This document shows positions 35,129 to 43,943 of a stretch of DNA of 64,000 nt, piece by piece; the stretch's first letter is position 1; every line of letters starts with the position of its first letter. A program made the translations under genes and the position numbers. The stretch covers positions 124,001 to 188,000 of the forward strand of contig CAZBAV010000001.1 of NCBI GenBank assembly GCA_964489955.1, in the 5' to 3' direction. This DNA comes from Leadbetterella sp964489955. GTDB lineage: Bacteria; Bacteroidota; Bacteroidia; Cytophagales; Spirosomataceae. The notes beneath the pieces were generated by a model, which did not search any database, was not told where the DNA came from, and saw only the letters and a program-made list of their open reading frames with translations.

Positions 35129-36370
35129 TTAAGAAAGCTCCTGTTGCCACGACTTTACCGTGATCATTTTTGGTCTCACAGCTCCGGGCCATTTCCCTAC
35201 CCACTCTGTGCCTTCACGGTAGTCAATTATATCAAAAGCTATGGCGTCTTCAAAGAAATAGACTGGCACTAGCCGGTCTCTAACAATCATAACAGATATA
35301 TAGTACGAACCGTCGTTAAGGAAATCTCCTGGGATAGGACAAACAGACTTAACGGTCCCTTTTTTATAGAACTGGGCATCATCACCTATGTTAAAGACAA
35401 TTTCTCCAGTCATGCTGTAGAGAAAAATACTTACATTAAGTTCCGAATTATCTACAAAGTTCCAATATTCTAATTCCAACCTCAATGGGGTGGTGGTATC
35501 TAGGTTTGCACGAGTGTGACTTTCATCTGGTACCAGCTGGATGTTCTTTATTTTAACAAACTCATTGCCCGGTGCCAAGTCAGGGTCAGTCCAACTCTGC
35601 TGTAGCTGGAATTTGGATACGTTCTTTACGTATTCTGTGATGACCTCGTCAATTGCACCATATTTTACTAGTTCACCAGAACGAAGATAAGCTCCTTTAT
35701 TACAAAGACCCTGAACAGCTGTAAGGTTATGCGAAACGAATAAAAGCGTACGGCCGCTATTAGACACATCACGCATTTTTCCTATACTTTTCTTTTGGAA
35801 ATCTGCATCACCTACGGCAAGAACCTCATCTACCACAAGAATTTCCGGTTCTAAATGAGCGGCAATGGCAAAACCTAATCTCACATACATTCCGGAGGAA
35901 TATCTTTTTACCGGGGTATCTATAAACTTAGAAATCCCTGCGAAGTCTACAATGGCATCAAATTGTTGTGTTATTTCGGCTTTTTTCATTCCCAGAATAG
36001 CACCATTTAAGAAAATGTTTTCCCTGCCTGTGAGTTCTGGGTGAAAACCCGTACCTACTTCTAGCAGACTAGCCATACGGCCTTTTACTTTTATGCTTCC
36101 GGTAGTAGGCTCGGTTATTTGGCTTAAAATCTTAAGTAAAGTAGACTTTCCTGCACCATTGGCTCCCACAAGCCCAAGCCTGTCTCCTTGTTTTACTTCA
36201 AAACTTACATCTTTTAAGGCCCAAAACTCCACTTTTTCTTCAGTAGATTTTGTTGGGTTGGTAAGCTTTTTTGTCCACTTAGTTACAGTGTCACGGAAAT
36301 CGTCATTGGATTTTCCTTTACTGTTAAGCAAATACTTTTTTGATATATTCTCTATACTGAGCACAGACAT
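35129..36370 (-). CDS. Polysaccharide ABC transporter ATP-binding protein with Wzt C-terminal domain
   Basis: A 413-residue ATPase starting at the ATG at 36370; a TTG at 36382 is in frame but less likely. The nucleotide-binding domain has Walker A GANGAGKST near residue 72, the signature YSSGMYVRLGFA and Walker B EILVVDEVLAVGD. The C-terminal 160 residues form a beta domain of the Wzt_C type that binds the modified end of the polysaccharide. Together with the permease gene 14 bp upstream it forms an O-antigen or teichoic-acid-type exporter. Confidence 0.92.
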   Translation of the reverse strand: MSVLSIENISKKYLLNSKGKSNDDFRDTVTKWTKKLTNPTKSTEEKVEFWALKDVSFEVKQGDRLGLVGANGAGKSTLLKILSQITEPTTGSIKVKGRMASLLEVGTGFHPELTGRENIFLNGAILGMKKAEITQQFDAIVDFAGISKFIDTPVKRYSSGMYVRLGFAIAAHLEPEILVVDEVLAVGDADFQKKSIGKMRDVSNSGRTLLFVSHNLTAVQGLCNKGAYLRSGELVKYGAIDEVITEYVKNVSKFQLQQSWTDPDLAPGNEFVKIKNIQLVPDESHTRANLDTTTPLRLELEYWNFVDNSELNVSIFLYSMTGEIVFNIGDDAQFYKKGTVKSVCPIPGDFLNDGSYYISVMIVRDRLVPVYFFEDAIAFDIIDYREGTEWVGKWPGAVRPKMITVKSWQQELS

Positions 36371-36384
36371 TCCGTGAACCAATT

Positions 36385-37224
36385 TTAAATGTAATCGACG
36401 AACGTATTTTCGTGTTTCTTAAAGAACCAAATCGAAAAGAAAAACGTGAGTACTATAAATGCAAGAAGCGGAATGAAACTTTCCCAGTTAAACGGCGAAA
36501 AATCACCTAACATAGCCCATCTCATTGCATCTATACAGCCAGTTACCGGATTAAGAACTCCAAGCTTATAAGCCCACTCAGAACCTGCTGATTTATAGCG
36601 ATCTGTAAGGTATGCTACAGGAGACAAGAACATTCCAAACTGTATAATAAATGGAATAATCTGGCCTATGTCCCTATATTTTACATTAAGTACGGCAAAA
36701 ATTAGCCCGATACCAAAAGTAGCCATAAAGGTCAGTAATATGATAAAAGGTACAGCTATGATTTTCCAATCTGGTACAAAGTTGTAAGCCATACATATAA
36801 AAATAAATACGACCAGTGCTACTATTACGTCTACCAAGCCAACAAAGATGCTCGAAAGAGGAATGATTAACCTGGGGAAATACACTTTGGTAATTAGGTT
36901 TGAGTTCTGCACTAGACTGGTACTTATAGTACTTAGACTTTGTGAGAAAAATAACCATATTATTACTCCTGGTGCTACTACCAGATTATAGTTTATATTT
37001 AAATCTGTGTCAAACTTTCCGATTCTACCAAAAGCTAAAGACATGACCATGATGGTAATGAGAGGGCGTACTGCTGCCCAGCCAATACCCAGTACAGCTT
37101 GCTTATAACGTACCGTTATATCTCGTTTGGCTAGTATCCAAAAGAGTTCATTATAGGCCCAGATTTCAGAGAGATACTCAGAAAGCGATTTTTTGTTGGT
37201 GATGGTCCTTACCCGCGAATCCAT
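36385..37224 (-). CDS. ABC-2 type polysaccharide export permease
   Basis: A 279-residue inner-membrane protein of the Wzm/TagG type, with six predicted spans. The N-terminal cytoplasmic segment ends in RYKQAVLGIGWAAVRPL, a typical entry loop, and mid-protein FPRLIIPLSSIFVGLVDV and the late FQFGMFLSPVAY-like segment are present. It exports lipid-linked glycan with the ATPase encoded just downstream. It lies one base from the Wzz-like gene stop and is clearly in the same operon. Confidence 0.92.
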   Translation of the reverse strand: MDSRVRTITNKKSLSEYLSEIWAYNELFWILAKRDITVRYKQAVLGIGWAAVRPLITIMVMSLAFGRIGKFDTDLNINYNLVVAPGVIIWLFFSQSLSTISTSLVQNSNLITKVYFPRLIIPLSSIFVGLVDVIVALVVFIFICMAYNFVPDWKIIAVPFIILLTFMATFGIGLIFAVLNVKYRDIGQIIPFIIQFGMFLSPVAYLTDRYKSAGSEWAYKLGVLNPVTGCIDAMRWAMLGDFSPFNWESFIPLLAFIVLTFFFSIWFFKKHENTFVDYI

Positions 37225-37225
37225 A

Positions 37226-38313
37226 TTAATTTTCTGGTTCTTCAGACATCACATCTAGGTATGTCTTTCTTAAAGAAATTATCATTATAGCAGCAAAAAG
37301 CAGTATCAAACCAGTTAACCGCACGCTTATACCTGCTTTGTTACTACTAACCATGGGTATTAGCACTGGTGTTAATACATGAAAAACCTGGGCTTGTTCT
37401 ACCAATAGGTTTTTCAAATTATCTAAACTTGCCATATTAGTAGCATACTGACTAGAGACATATGAGGCATCTCTACTTAATTTCGTGGTTTTTGAAGCTG
37501 CCAGTGGGTCCACCAGATTTGGTTGGTCATAGGTGTTCCGTGCTAAGGAATTATCAAAACGATACAAAACGGACCTGAGACTATCTACTCGTTTTTCTTG
37601 TATCGCAATTAACCTTCGGGTACGAATGGTCCTCATTTTTGTATAGAAACGTTCTGTGGCATCTAGCAAAGTCTCTATGTATGCTTTAGTTAAAAGCTCA
37701 TTTTCCAGCTTTGCAGACAGGTTATATAAACTGGTTCCTTGCTCAGGTTCTAATACTGTACTTTTTTCGAGCATTCCTATAATTTCCGATATAGCCATGG
37801 TTTCGTCTCTAGTAAACTCTTCACCTGGTTTCTTTTTAGTGTACCGGATATCTGCAAAATAGGATGGACCATAAAAAAGACCTCCGCCCCATTGGTTTTC
37901 TTTAATGCCACTGCTATCAACCACAAAGTTTATAAGTAAATCTTTACGACCAAAAAGTTCTATCTCGGTCATAAGAGCATCTTCAAATACTGTGCGAGAT
38001 GTAAGAACCTCGCTAAAATTAGCGGCATCAAGTAAGCCACCAGAGGGATTTCCACCTCCCAGTCCGAATGCCGATGCAAGTCCCCCCATTTGGCCACCGC
38101 CTCCTCCTTCCAAGTCTATATTGAAGACAGTTTTGCCGCCATAAAGTCCATCTTTACGCAAGTGAGTGAACTTTATGTAGTCNNNNNNNNNNCAATTATA
38201 TTTCCTATTAACAGGGCAATAACTAATATCTGCCAATTTTTCCCCAAGAATCGGAAATAACTAAAAACAGATTTAAGGAATTCTTTTGTAGAAATTTGGT
38301 CTTTATTTTCCAT
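37226..38313 (-). CDS. Chain-length determinant (Wzz/GNVR-type) protein, interrupted by assembly gap
   Basis: An inner-membrane protein of about 360 residues. From the ATG at 38313 the first 40 codons (MENKDQISTKEFLKSVFSY, then WQILVIALLIGNII) form the cytoplasmic tail and first span. After a 10-N gap the frame resumes with DYIKFTHLRKDGLYGG. The periplasmic helices run to about residue 320 and the last span is AGISVRLTGLILLFAAIMII. A glycine-rich insert (GGGGGQMGGLASAFGLGGGN) near residue 60 is unusual for the family. Partners control the length of exported polysaccharide chains. Confidence 0.85.
38183..38192. other. Assembly gap of 10 N inside the Wzz-like gene
   Basis: The gap falls at the end of the first membrane span. 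A one-base overlap would restore the frame (NII to DYI), but a few missing residues cannot be ruled out. Confidence 0.8.
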
Positions 38314-38314
38314 T

Positions 38315-40786
38315 TTACCTAGTAAATCTAATAAGTCCTATAATAGTTACGATAGTCCCTAGGGTACCACTAATAGTAGCAATTAAGCCGGAAAATTGGT
38401 TAAACTGCTCAGCAGTAGTTGCCATTTTTTGAGGAACTACAATTTCACTTCCTGGTTCTATTTTAGGATGAAATCTGGCAAATAAAAATTTCCTCGTACG
38501 GTCTATCTTACCGTTAGGATATTGAACATATGCACTTGCACGAGCTGATTTCTTAGTAAACCCACCCGATTGCGAAACGTAGTCTAGGAAACGCATAGAA
38601 GGATTGAATTTTACAGATGTAGGGTAAAGTACTTCGCCTTCTATCCTAACAGTTTCTAGTCTCTTAGGAATGAAAATCTCATCTCCATCTTGTACAGTAA
38701 CATTGATTTCGTCATTGTTGGGATTTCTTAAGATAAGATCCAATTCAATACCAATTTCCGTAGGGAGAATAGCAGCAATATCTACCTCCCTTGCTGTTAT
38801 AGGGCCTTCTGTGGTTTCATCTACAGCTTCAGCACTTTTAATTTTGGCACTGACATTTTGATTGGCCATAGACTCTTCTCTTCTAGCTCTCTGTCTTTCT
38901 GTAAGGGCTGTTTGTCTTATAAATGTGGCTCCTTTTGGATAAGCAAGGCTTTGGTTTATGCCTCCAGCACGAGCTATAATATCAGAAATTTTGTCGTTTT
39001 TGTACATAATTGGAATTAACCCTGGATAGAGAACTTCGCCAGTTACTTTAACAAAACCTTGTTTTTCATAATTTGGAGATGTTCGCACTATTATTTCATC
39101 AAAAGGTTCTAGCTTGTCGCTGTGTCCTCCTGAAACCCAATCGAAATCTTTAGAGAGAGTATAGTTTCTAACTTCCGAAATTTGGGCATCAGCCTGAGTG
39201 GGGTCTATAACCCTTTTTCTCCGGGATACTAGTACATTTGTAAGAGATGCGGCTTCGGTAAGACCGCCCACTTGAGTTATGACATCTTCTATGGTCATAT
39301 TTTTTACATAAGGCAACTCAACCCCAGTTTTTGCATCTGGGTTGTTTATAGCACCTTGTATACGTATATACGCTTTTTCTGTTAGTTCAAATATACTGGG
39401 AACAACAACACGATCTAATCTTTGTAACTTTTGGTCAAGAGATTTGTCTAGTTCTATATCCCGAAGGTTAAGTGTGATATTAGATACTGTAAGGTCAGAG
39501 TTTGTTCTAAAAACGTTAATTCGCCCTTCTAGTGATTCTTCTCTTAATCCTTGTGCAGATTTTACCAAAGCTAAAACAGTAGGGTTAGAATCTAGGGAAT
39601 ATTCTCCCGGTCTGAAAACAGCTCCTTCTATAGTTACCATGTTTTCGAAACGATCTAATACTCTTTCTACCACAAGTGAGTCGCCGGAATTCACAAGTTC
39701 TTTATTGAAGGCACCTTTTTCTACGTTAACTATTTTTCTTTCGTTACTTGTATTTCTGTAGAGCTTTAATATATCCGAAAAGGCATACTGGTTAAAGCCA
39801 CCTGCATATTTTATTAGGTCTGCTATAGTTTCATTTGGTAGAATCTCAAACAAACCACTTCTTTTTAAGTTTCCGCTAACAGCAGTACGGGATACAAACG
39901 GGCCTACGTGTACAATATCTTGGTCCTTTAAGAAAAAGTCAGCTTTGGAATAGCCATTAACCAAATAATCATAAAGGTCTATTGTTGCTATTGCTCTATT
40001 TCCTCTTATTAAGTGTATTTGACGGAAGGTTCCTATCTCATTTGGGCCACCTGAAGAGTAAAGGGCGTGCATCACAGTACTGAAAGAGGTGAGTGTATAC
40101 GTTCCGGGAGCTATTACTTCGCCTCTTACATTTACTTTAATAGATTTATATCCGGAAAGTGTTAGCCTAAGAAATGTGTTAGGATTATTACCTCCTAGGC
40201 CTGGGTATTTTCTTGCCAATGCCGATTTTATTTTAGCCTGAGCCTCTTCTATAGGAAGGCCAATAACGTTTACGAGTCCACTTTTTTCTAGTACAATAAA
40301 ACCATCGGGTCTCACGGTAGTAATTATTTCCTCTTGCGAAATACCATGTATGTTTAGTGTTATTTTATCCCCTGGCCCAAGTACGTAGTTATTTGGAGTC
40401 GCAATATTTATTGCCTGCGTGAAATCAAAAGTAGAGTTGGCAAACATATTAGAGCCGAAAACCCTCTTTCGTATTGCAGCCCGAGCTTCATCAGCTTCAA
40501 GTTCTGCTTCTAATGTCAATCTCCTTGTTTCTTCTGCAGTAATAGCTGCTTCATCTGTAGCAGTTATTAGGGCGTCTCTACCCTCCATTGTTGTTGTAGG
40601 CACCAAGCCTGGTTTCGGTTTGTTAGCTACACCATTGGTAGGAGTAGTGGCAGGAGGAGTAGTCTTTTTCGGTGTAGTTTTAGGGAGTTCGGTAGTTGTA
40701 CCAGTGGTATTTTGCCCAAAGGAAAACGAAACGCCCCCAAAAAATAAAATAAGAGATACTAATATCTTTATTGGAGTATTTGTCAT
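38315..40786 (-). CDS. Wza-like polysaccharide export outer-membrane protein with SLBB domains
   Basis: An 823-residue secreted protein. A signal peptide (ILVSLILFFGGVSFSFG) is followed by a threonine/proline-rich linker (residues 26-65), then the polysaccharide export domain with YVLGPGDKITLNIHG near 131 and RPDGFIVLEK. At least four SLBB-type units follow (for example VNVRGEVIAPGTYTLTSF, VTIEGAVFRPGEYSL, KVTGEVLYPGLIP and VRIEGEVLYPTSVKF). It ends in a hydrophobic tail (LIATISGTLGTIVTIIGLI) that could anchor it. It is the first gene of the export operon and should form the outer-membrane channel for the glycan. Confidence 0.92.
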   Translation of the reverse strand: MTNTPIKILVSLILFFGGVSFSFGQNTTGTTTELPKTTPKKTTPPATTPTNGVANKPKPGLVPTTTMEGRDALITATDEAAITAEETRRLTLEAELEADEARAAIRKRVFGSNMFANSTFDFTQAINIATPNNYVLGPGDKITLNIHGISQEEIITTVRPDGFIVLEKSGLVNVIGLPIEEAQAKIKSALARKYPGLGGNNPNTFLRLTLSGYKSIKVNVRGEVIAPGTYTLTSFSTVMHALYSSGGPNEIGTFRQIHLIRGNRAIATIDLYDYLVNGYSKADFFLKDQDIVHVGPFVSRTAVSGNLKRSGLFEILPNETIADLIKYAGGFNQYAFSDILKLYRNTSNERKIVNVEKGAFNKELVNSGDSLVVERVLDRFENMVTIEGAVFRPGEYSLDSNPTVLALVKSAQGLREESLEGRINVFRTNSDLTVSNITLNLRDIELDKSLDQKLQRLDRVVVPSIFELTEKAYIRIQGAINNPDAKTGVELPYVKNMTIEDVITQVGGLTEAASLTNVLVSRRKRVIDPTQADAQISEVRNYTLSKDFDWVSGGHSDKLEPFDEIIVRTSPNYEKQGFVKVTGEVLYPGLIPIMYKNDKISDIIARAGGINQSLAYPKGATFIRQTALTERQRARREESMANQNVSAKIKSAEAVDETTEGPITAREVDIAAILPTEIGIELDLILRNPNNDEINVTVQDGDEIFIPKRLETVRIEGEVLYPTSVKFNPSMRFLDYVSQSGGFTKKSARASAYVQYPNGKIDRTRKFLFARFHPKIEPGSEIVVPQKMATTAEQFNQFSGLIATISGTLGTIVTIIGLIRFTR

Positions 40787-40846
40787 ATTTAATTCGAAAA
40801 AATTCGTTTAGATTACGTTAAAACCCGACTCTTTATTTTAGAGGTA

Positions 40847-40854
40847 CAAAAATA
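40847..40854 (-). promoter_or_regulatory. Possible -7 element of the polysaccharide export operon
   Basis: On the minus strand TATTTTTG fits TAnnTTTG, about 60 bp before the Wza-like start. No -33 TTG is found at the expected distance, so this is tentative. Confidence 0.35.
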
Positions 40855-40940
40855 GGTTAAGAAAATTAATTATTTCGTACTTTGTAGTTTAAAAGTGAGT
40901 TTAAGGTTAAATTTACACTTCCAATTATTTCCTGTTTTTT

Positions 40941-42827
40941 ATGGCTGAACCCAATATGAGTAATTATGATGAAGAGAGTATCCGTTCCCTAGATTGGAAG
41001 GAACATATTAGGCTTAGACCTGGTATGTACATCGGTAAATTGGGAGATGGGACTGCTCCGGACGACGGTATTTATGTACTCATGAAGGAGGTTATGGATA
41101 ACTGTATAGATGAGTACGCTATGGGTTTTGGTAAATCTGTAGAAATTTCTATAAATGAGGGAGTTGTTAGCGTAAGAGATTATGGAAGGGGTATTCCACT
41201 TGGGAAACTGGTAGAGGTAGTTTCTAAAATTAATACAGGTGCGAAGTACGATTCTAAAGCCTTTCAAAAAGCGGTTGGTCTAAATGGAGTGGGTACAAAA
41301 GCGGTTAATGCTCTGTCATCTTCTTTTACAGTGATTGCTTACAGAGAAGGAAAATGTAGAAGTGCTACTTTTTCTAAAGGAGAATTGCTTACGGAAACAG
41401 AACTTCAGGATACTACAGAAAAAAACGGAACTTTTGTGAGTTTTGTGCCTGATAATACAGTTTTTAAGAACTATCACTACATACATCAATATGTAGAGAA
41501 TATGATTTGGAATTACTGTTATCTTAATTCCGGATTATCAATCTACTTAAATAAGAAGAGGTTTTTCTCGGCAAATGGCTTATTGGATTTGTTACAAAGA
41601 AAGACTGACGAATCGTCGCTAAGATATCCTATTGTGCATCTTAAAGGTGAGGATATAGAGATAGCTCTAAGCCATGGGAACCAGTATGGAGAGGAGTATT
41701 ATTCTTTTGTGAATGGACAAAATACCACACAAGGTGGTACCCACTTGTCTGCATTTAAGGAAGCTATCGTGCGTACGGTGCGTGACCACTTTGGTAAGGA
41801 TTATGCCTCAGAAGATGTACGCCAGTCTATAATTGGTGCGGTAGCTGTACGGATACAAGAACCTGTTTTTGAATCCCAGACTAAAACCAAGCTAGGTTCT
41901 AATAATATAAGTTTAGAAGATAACGCACCTACTGTGCGTAGCTTCATTAATGATTTCGTGAAGGAAAAATTGGATAATTACCTTCACATGAACCCGGAAG
42001 TAAAGGATGCTTTAAAGCGAAGAATTGAGCAGTCTGAAAGGGAGCGTAAAGAACTAGCTGGTGTTAAGAAAATAGCAAATGAACGTGCTAAAAAGGCAAA
42101 TTTGCATAATCGTAAATTGCGTGACTGTAAATACCATCTTACAGACGAGAAGTTTGAAGACAAGTTGGATACCATGCTTTTTATAACCGAAGGAGACTCT
42201 GCAAGTGGTTCTATCACTAAAGCTCGAAATCCAGGAACACAAGCGGTTTTTAGTCTTCGAGGAAAGCCGTTGAATTGCTATGGGTTGAGTAAGAAAGTGG
42301 TATACGAAAATGAGGAGTTTAACCTCCTCCAGCATGCACTAGATATAGAGAATGGGATTGAGACTTTAAGGTATAATCAAATCATCATTGCCACAGATGC
42401 CGATGTGGACGGCTCTCATATTCGCTTGTTGCTGCTTACTTTTTTCTTGCAATTTTTTCCTGAATTAGTAAGGGAGGGGCATTTGTTTATTTTGCAAACT
42501 CCTCTGTTTAGAGTTAGGAATAAGAAAGAGACATTTTACTGTTATTCTGACGAAGAAAAGAGAACCGCAATAAGTAAATTAGGTGGTAAACCAGAGATTA
42601 CCCGATTTAAAGGACTAGGCGAAATCTCGCCACACGAGTTCGAGGGATTTATTGCTAAAGATATAAAATTAGAGCCTGTTATTTTAGAAAAGGAATCTTC
42701 AATTCCGAAAATATTGGGTTATTATATGGGTAAAAATACACCGGAAAGACAAGTGTTTATCATTGATAACCTCATTGTAGAACAAGATATAGCCGAAGAA
42801 AAAGAAGTAGTAGAAATTGTAGATTAA
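40941..42827 (+). CDS. parE: DNA topoisomerase IV subunit B
   Basis: A 628-residue type II topoisomerase ATPase subunit. The GHKL ATP site shows EVMDNCIDE at about residues 49-57, RDYGRGIPLG near 80 and GLNGVGTKAVNALS near 115. The Toprim domain has FITEGDSASGS near 416 and DADVDGSHIR near 485. The length and YDSKAFQKAVGLNGVG segment fit ParE rather than GyrB. It separates linked daughter chromosomes. A second in-frame ATG at 40956 could be the start. pheA begins 4 bp after its stop, an unusual pairing. Confidence 0.92.
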   Translation: MAEPNMSNYDEESIRSLDWKEHIRLRPGMYIGKLGDGTAPDDGIYVLMKEVMDNCIDEYAMGFGKSVEISINEGVVSVRDYGRGIPLGKLVEVVSKINTGAKYDSKAFQKAVGLNGVGTKAVNALSSSFTVIAYREGKCRSATFSKGELLTETELQDTTEKNGTFVSFVPDNTVFKNYHYIHQYVENMIWNYCYLNSGLSIYLNKKRFFSANGLLDLLQRKTDESSLRYPIVHLKGEDIEIALSHGNQYGEEYYSFVNGQNTTQGGTHLSAFKEAIVRTVRDHFGKDYASEDVRQSIIGAVAVRIQEPVFESQTKTKLGSNNISLEDNAPTVRSFINDFVKEKLDNYLHMNPEVKDALKRRIEQSERERKELAGVKKIANERAKKANLHNRKLRDCKYHLTDEKFEDKLDTMLFITEGDSASGSITKARNPGTQAVFSLRGKPLNCYGLSKKVVYENEEFNLLQHALDIENGIETLRYNQIIIATDADVDGSHIRLLLLTFFLQFFPELVREGHLFILQTPLFRVRNKKETFYCYSDEEKRTAISKLGGKPEITRFKGLGEISPHEFEGFIAKDIKLEPVILEKESSIPKILGYYMGKNTPERQVFIIDNLIVEQDIAEEKEVVEIVD

Positions 42828-42831
42828 GGAT

Positions 42832-43905
42832 ATGACCATTGAAGACGCTAGAAAGGAAATTGACAACATTGACGAAAAGCTAATAATGTTGCTCAATGAG
42901 AGAATGGGGTGGGTGAAAAAAGTAGGCGAGATTAAGAATAGTAATAATGCTGTAATCTATAGACCGGAAAGAGAAAAGTGGATTCTGGATAAGATGAAAA
43001 GTATTTCTAAAGGGCCGCTCGGGAATAATGCAATAGAGGCTATTTTTCTTGAGATTTTTGCAGCTGCACGTAACATAGAACTTCCAGAAAGAGTCGCCTT
43101 TTTGGGGCCTGAAGGGAGTTTTACTCATCAGGCTGCCGAAAGTCGTTTTGGGGCTGTTTCGGAATATATGACCCTACCCACAATCCAGTCTGTTTTTGAG
43201 GCCGTAGAGACTGAGAGAGCCCGGTTTGGCGTAATTCCAATAGAGAATAACCAAGAAGGAATTGTATATGAAACAGTAGATTTATTAAGCTCTACTAATG
43301 TATCAATTGTGGCGGAACTAAAAATTCCAGTACATTTTGCTCTTGCTACAGAGGCCGATAATCCATCTAAAATTAAGCGAATATATTCCAAAGATATTGC
43401 GTTCCGACAGTGTCGCGGTTTTCTTAACCGCTATTTTGAACAGCAGAACCCAGAAGAGATACAAGTGGAGTCTACCTCCAAAGCAGCTAAATTGGCTTCC
43501 GAGGATCCTGAATCTGCGGCTATTTGTAGTGAAATAGCTTCTAAGCTTTACAGATTACCCATTCTCTTTAATAATATTGAGGACAATAGTAATAACCGTA
43601 CCCGTTTTTTCGTGCTATGCAAGGATTATGTGAACCAGCCATCTGGTACAGATAAGACCACTATAGTGGCGAAACTGCCAAAAACCGACGAAGCAGGTTC
43701 TTTAGCAACGTTCTTGAACGACTTTAAAAAGTACAACATTAACCTTACCAAAATAGAAAGCAGGCCGTACAAGGGTAATGAAGATTTTAACTTTTGGTTT
43801 TTTATTGAGTTTCTTGGCTACTTCCAGGATGAGGGCTTCCAGAAGATATATAAAAAGAACAAAGACTTTATAAGGGTCTTGGGGTCTTATGTTAAAAATG
43901 CATAA
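42832..43905 (+). CDS. pheA: Bifunctional chorismate mutase / prephenate dehydratase (P-protein)
   Basis: A 357-residue enzyme that turns chorismate into phenylpyruvate for phenylalanine synthesis. The chorismate mutase domain (residues 1-85) shows IDNIDEKLIMLLNERMGWV. The prephenate dehydratase domain begins at RVAFLGPEGSFTHQAAES (about 87-104) and has the TRFFVL segment near 258. The ACT domain at the C terminus carries the ESRPYKGNEDFNFWFF feedback region, so phenylalanine inhibition is expected. It lies 4 bp after parE and ends at a strong hairpin shared with the next, convergent gene. Confidence 0.95.
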   Translation: MTIEDARKEIDNIDEKLIMLLNERMGWVKKVGEIKNSNNAVIYRPEREKWILDKMKSISKGPLGNNAIEAIFLEIFAAARNIELPERVAFLGPEGSFTHQAAESRFGAVSEYMTLPTIQSVFEAVETERARFGVIPIENNQEGIVYETVDLLSSTNVSIVAELKIPVHFALATEADNPSKIKRIYSKDIAFRQCRGFLNRYFEQQNPEEIQVESTSKAAKLASEDPESAAICSEIASKLYRLPILFNNIEDNSNNRTRFFVLCKDYVNQPSGTDKTTIVAKLPKTDEAGSLATFLNDFKKYNINLTKIESRPYKGNEDFNFWFFIEFLGYFQDEGFQKIYKKNKDFIRVLGSYVKNA

Positions 43906-43943
43906 AGTATATAGCTTCCAGAAATGGAAGCTATATACTTTAT
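43902..43943. terminator. Bidirectional terminator hairpin spanning two stop codons
   Basis: Perfect 19-bp stem: left arm 43902-43920, GAAA loop 43921-43924, right arm 43925-43943. The left arm contains the pheA stop codon and the right arm the stop codon of the convergent membrane protein gene. The ATAAAGTATA flank supplies A/T on both sides. Confidence 0.8.
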
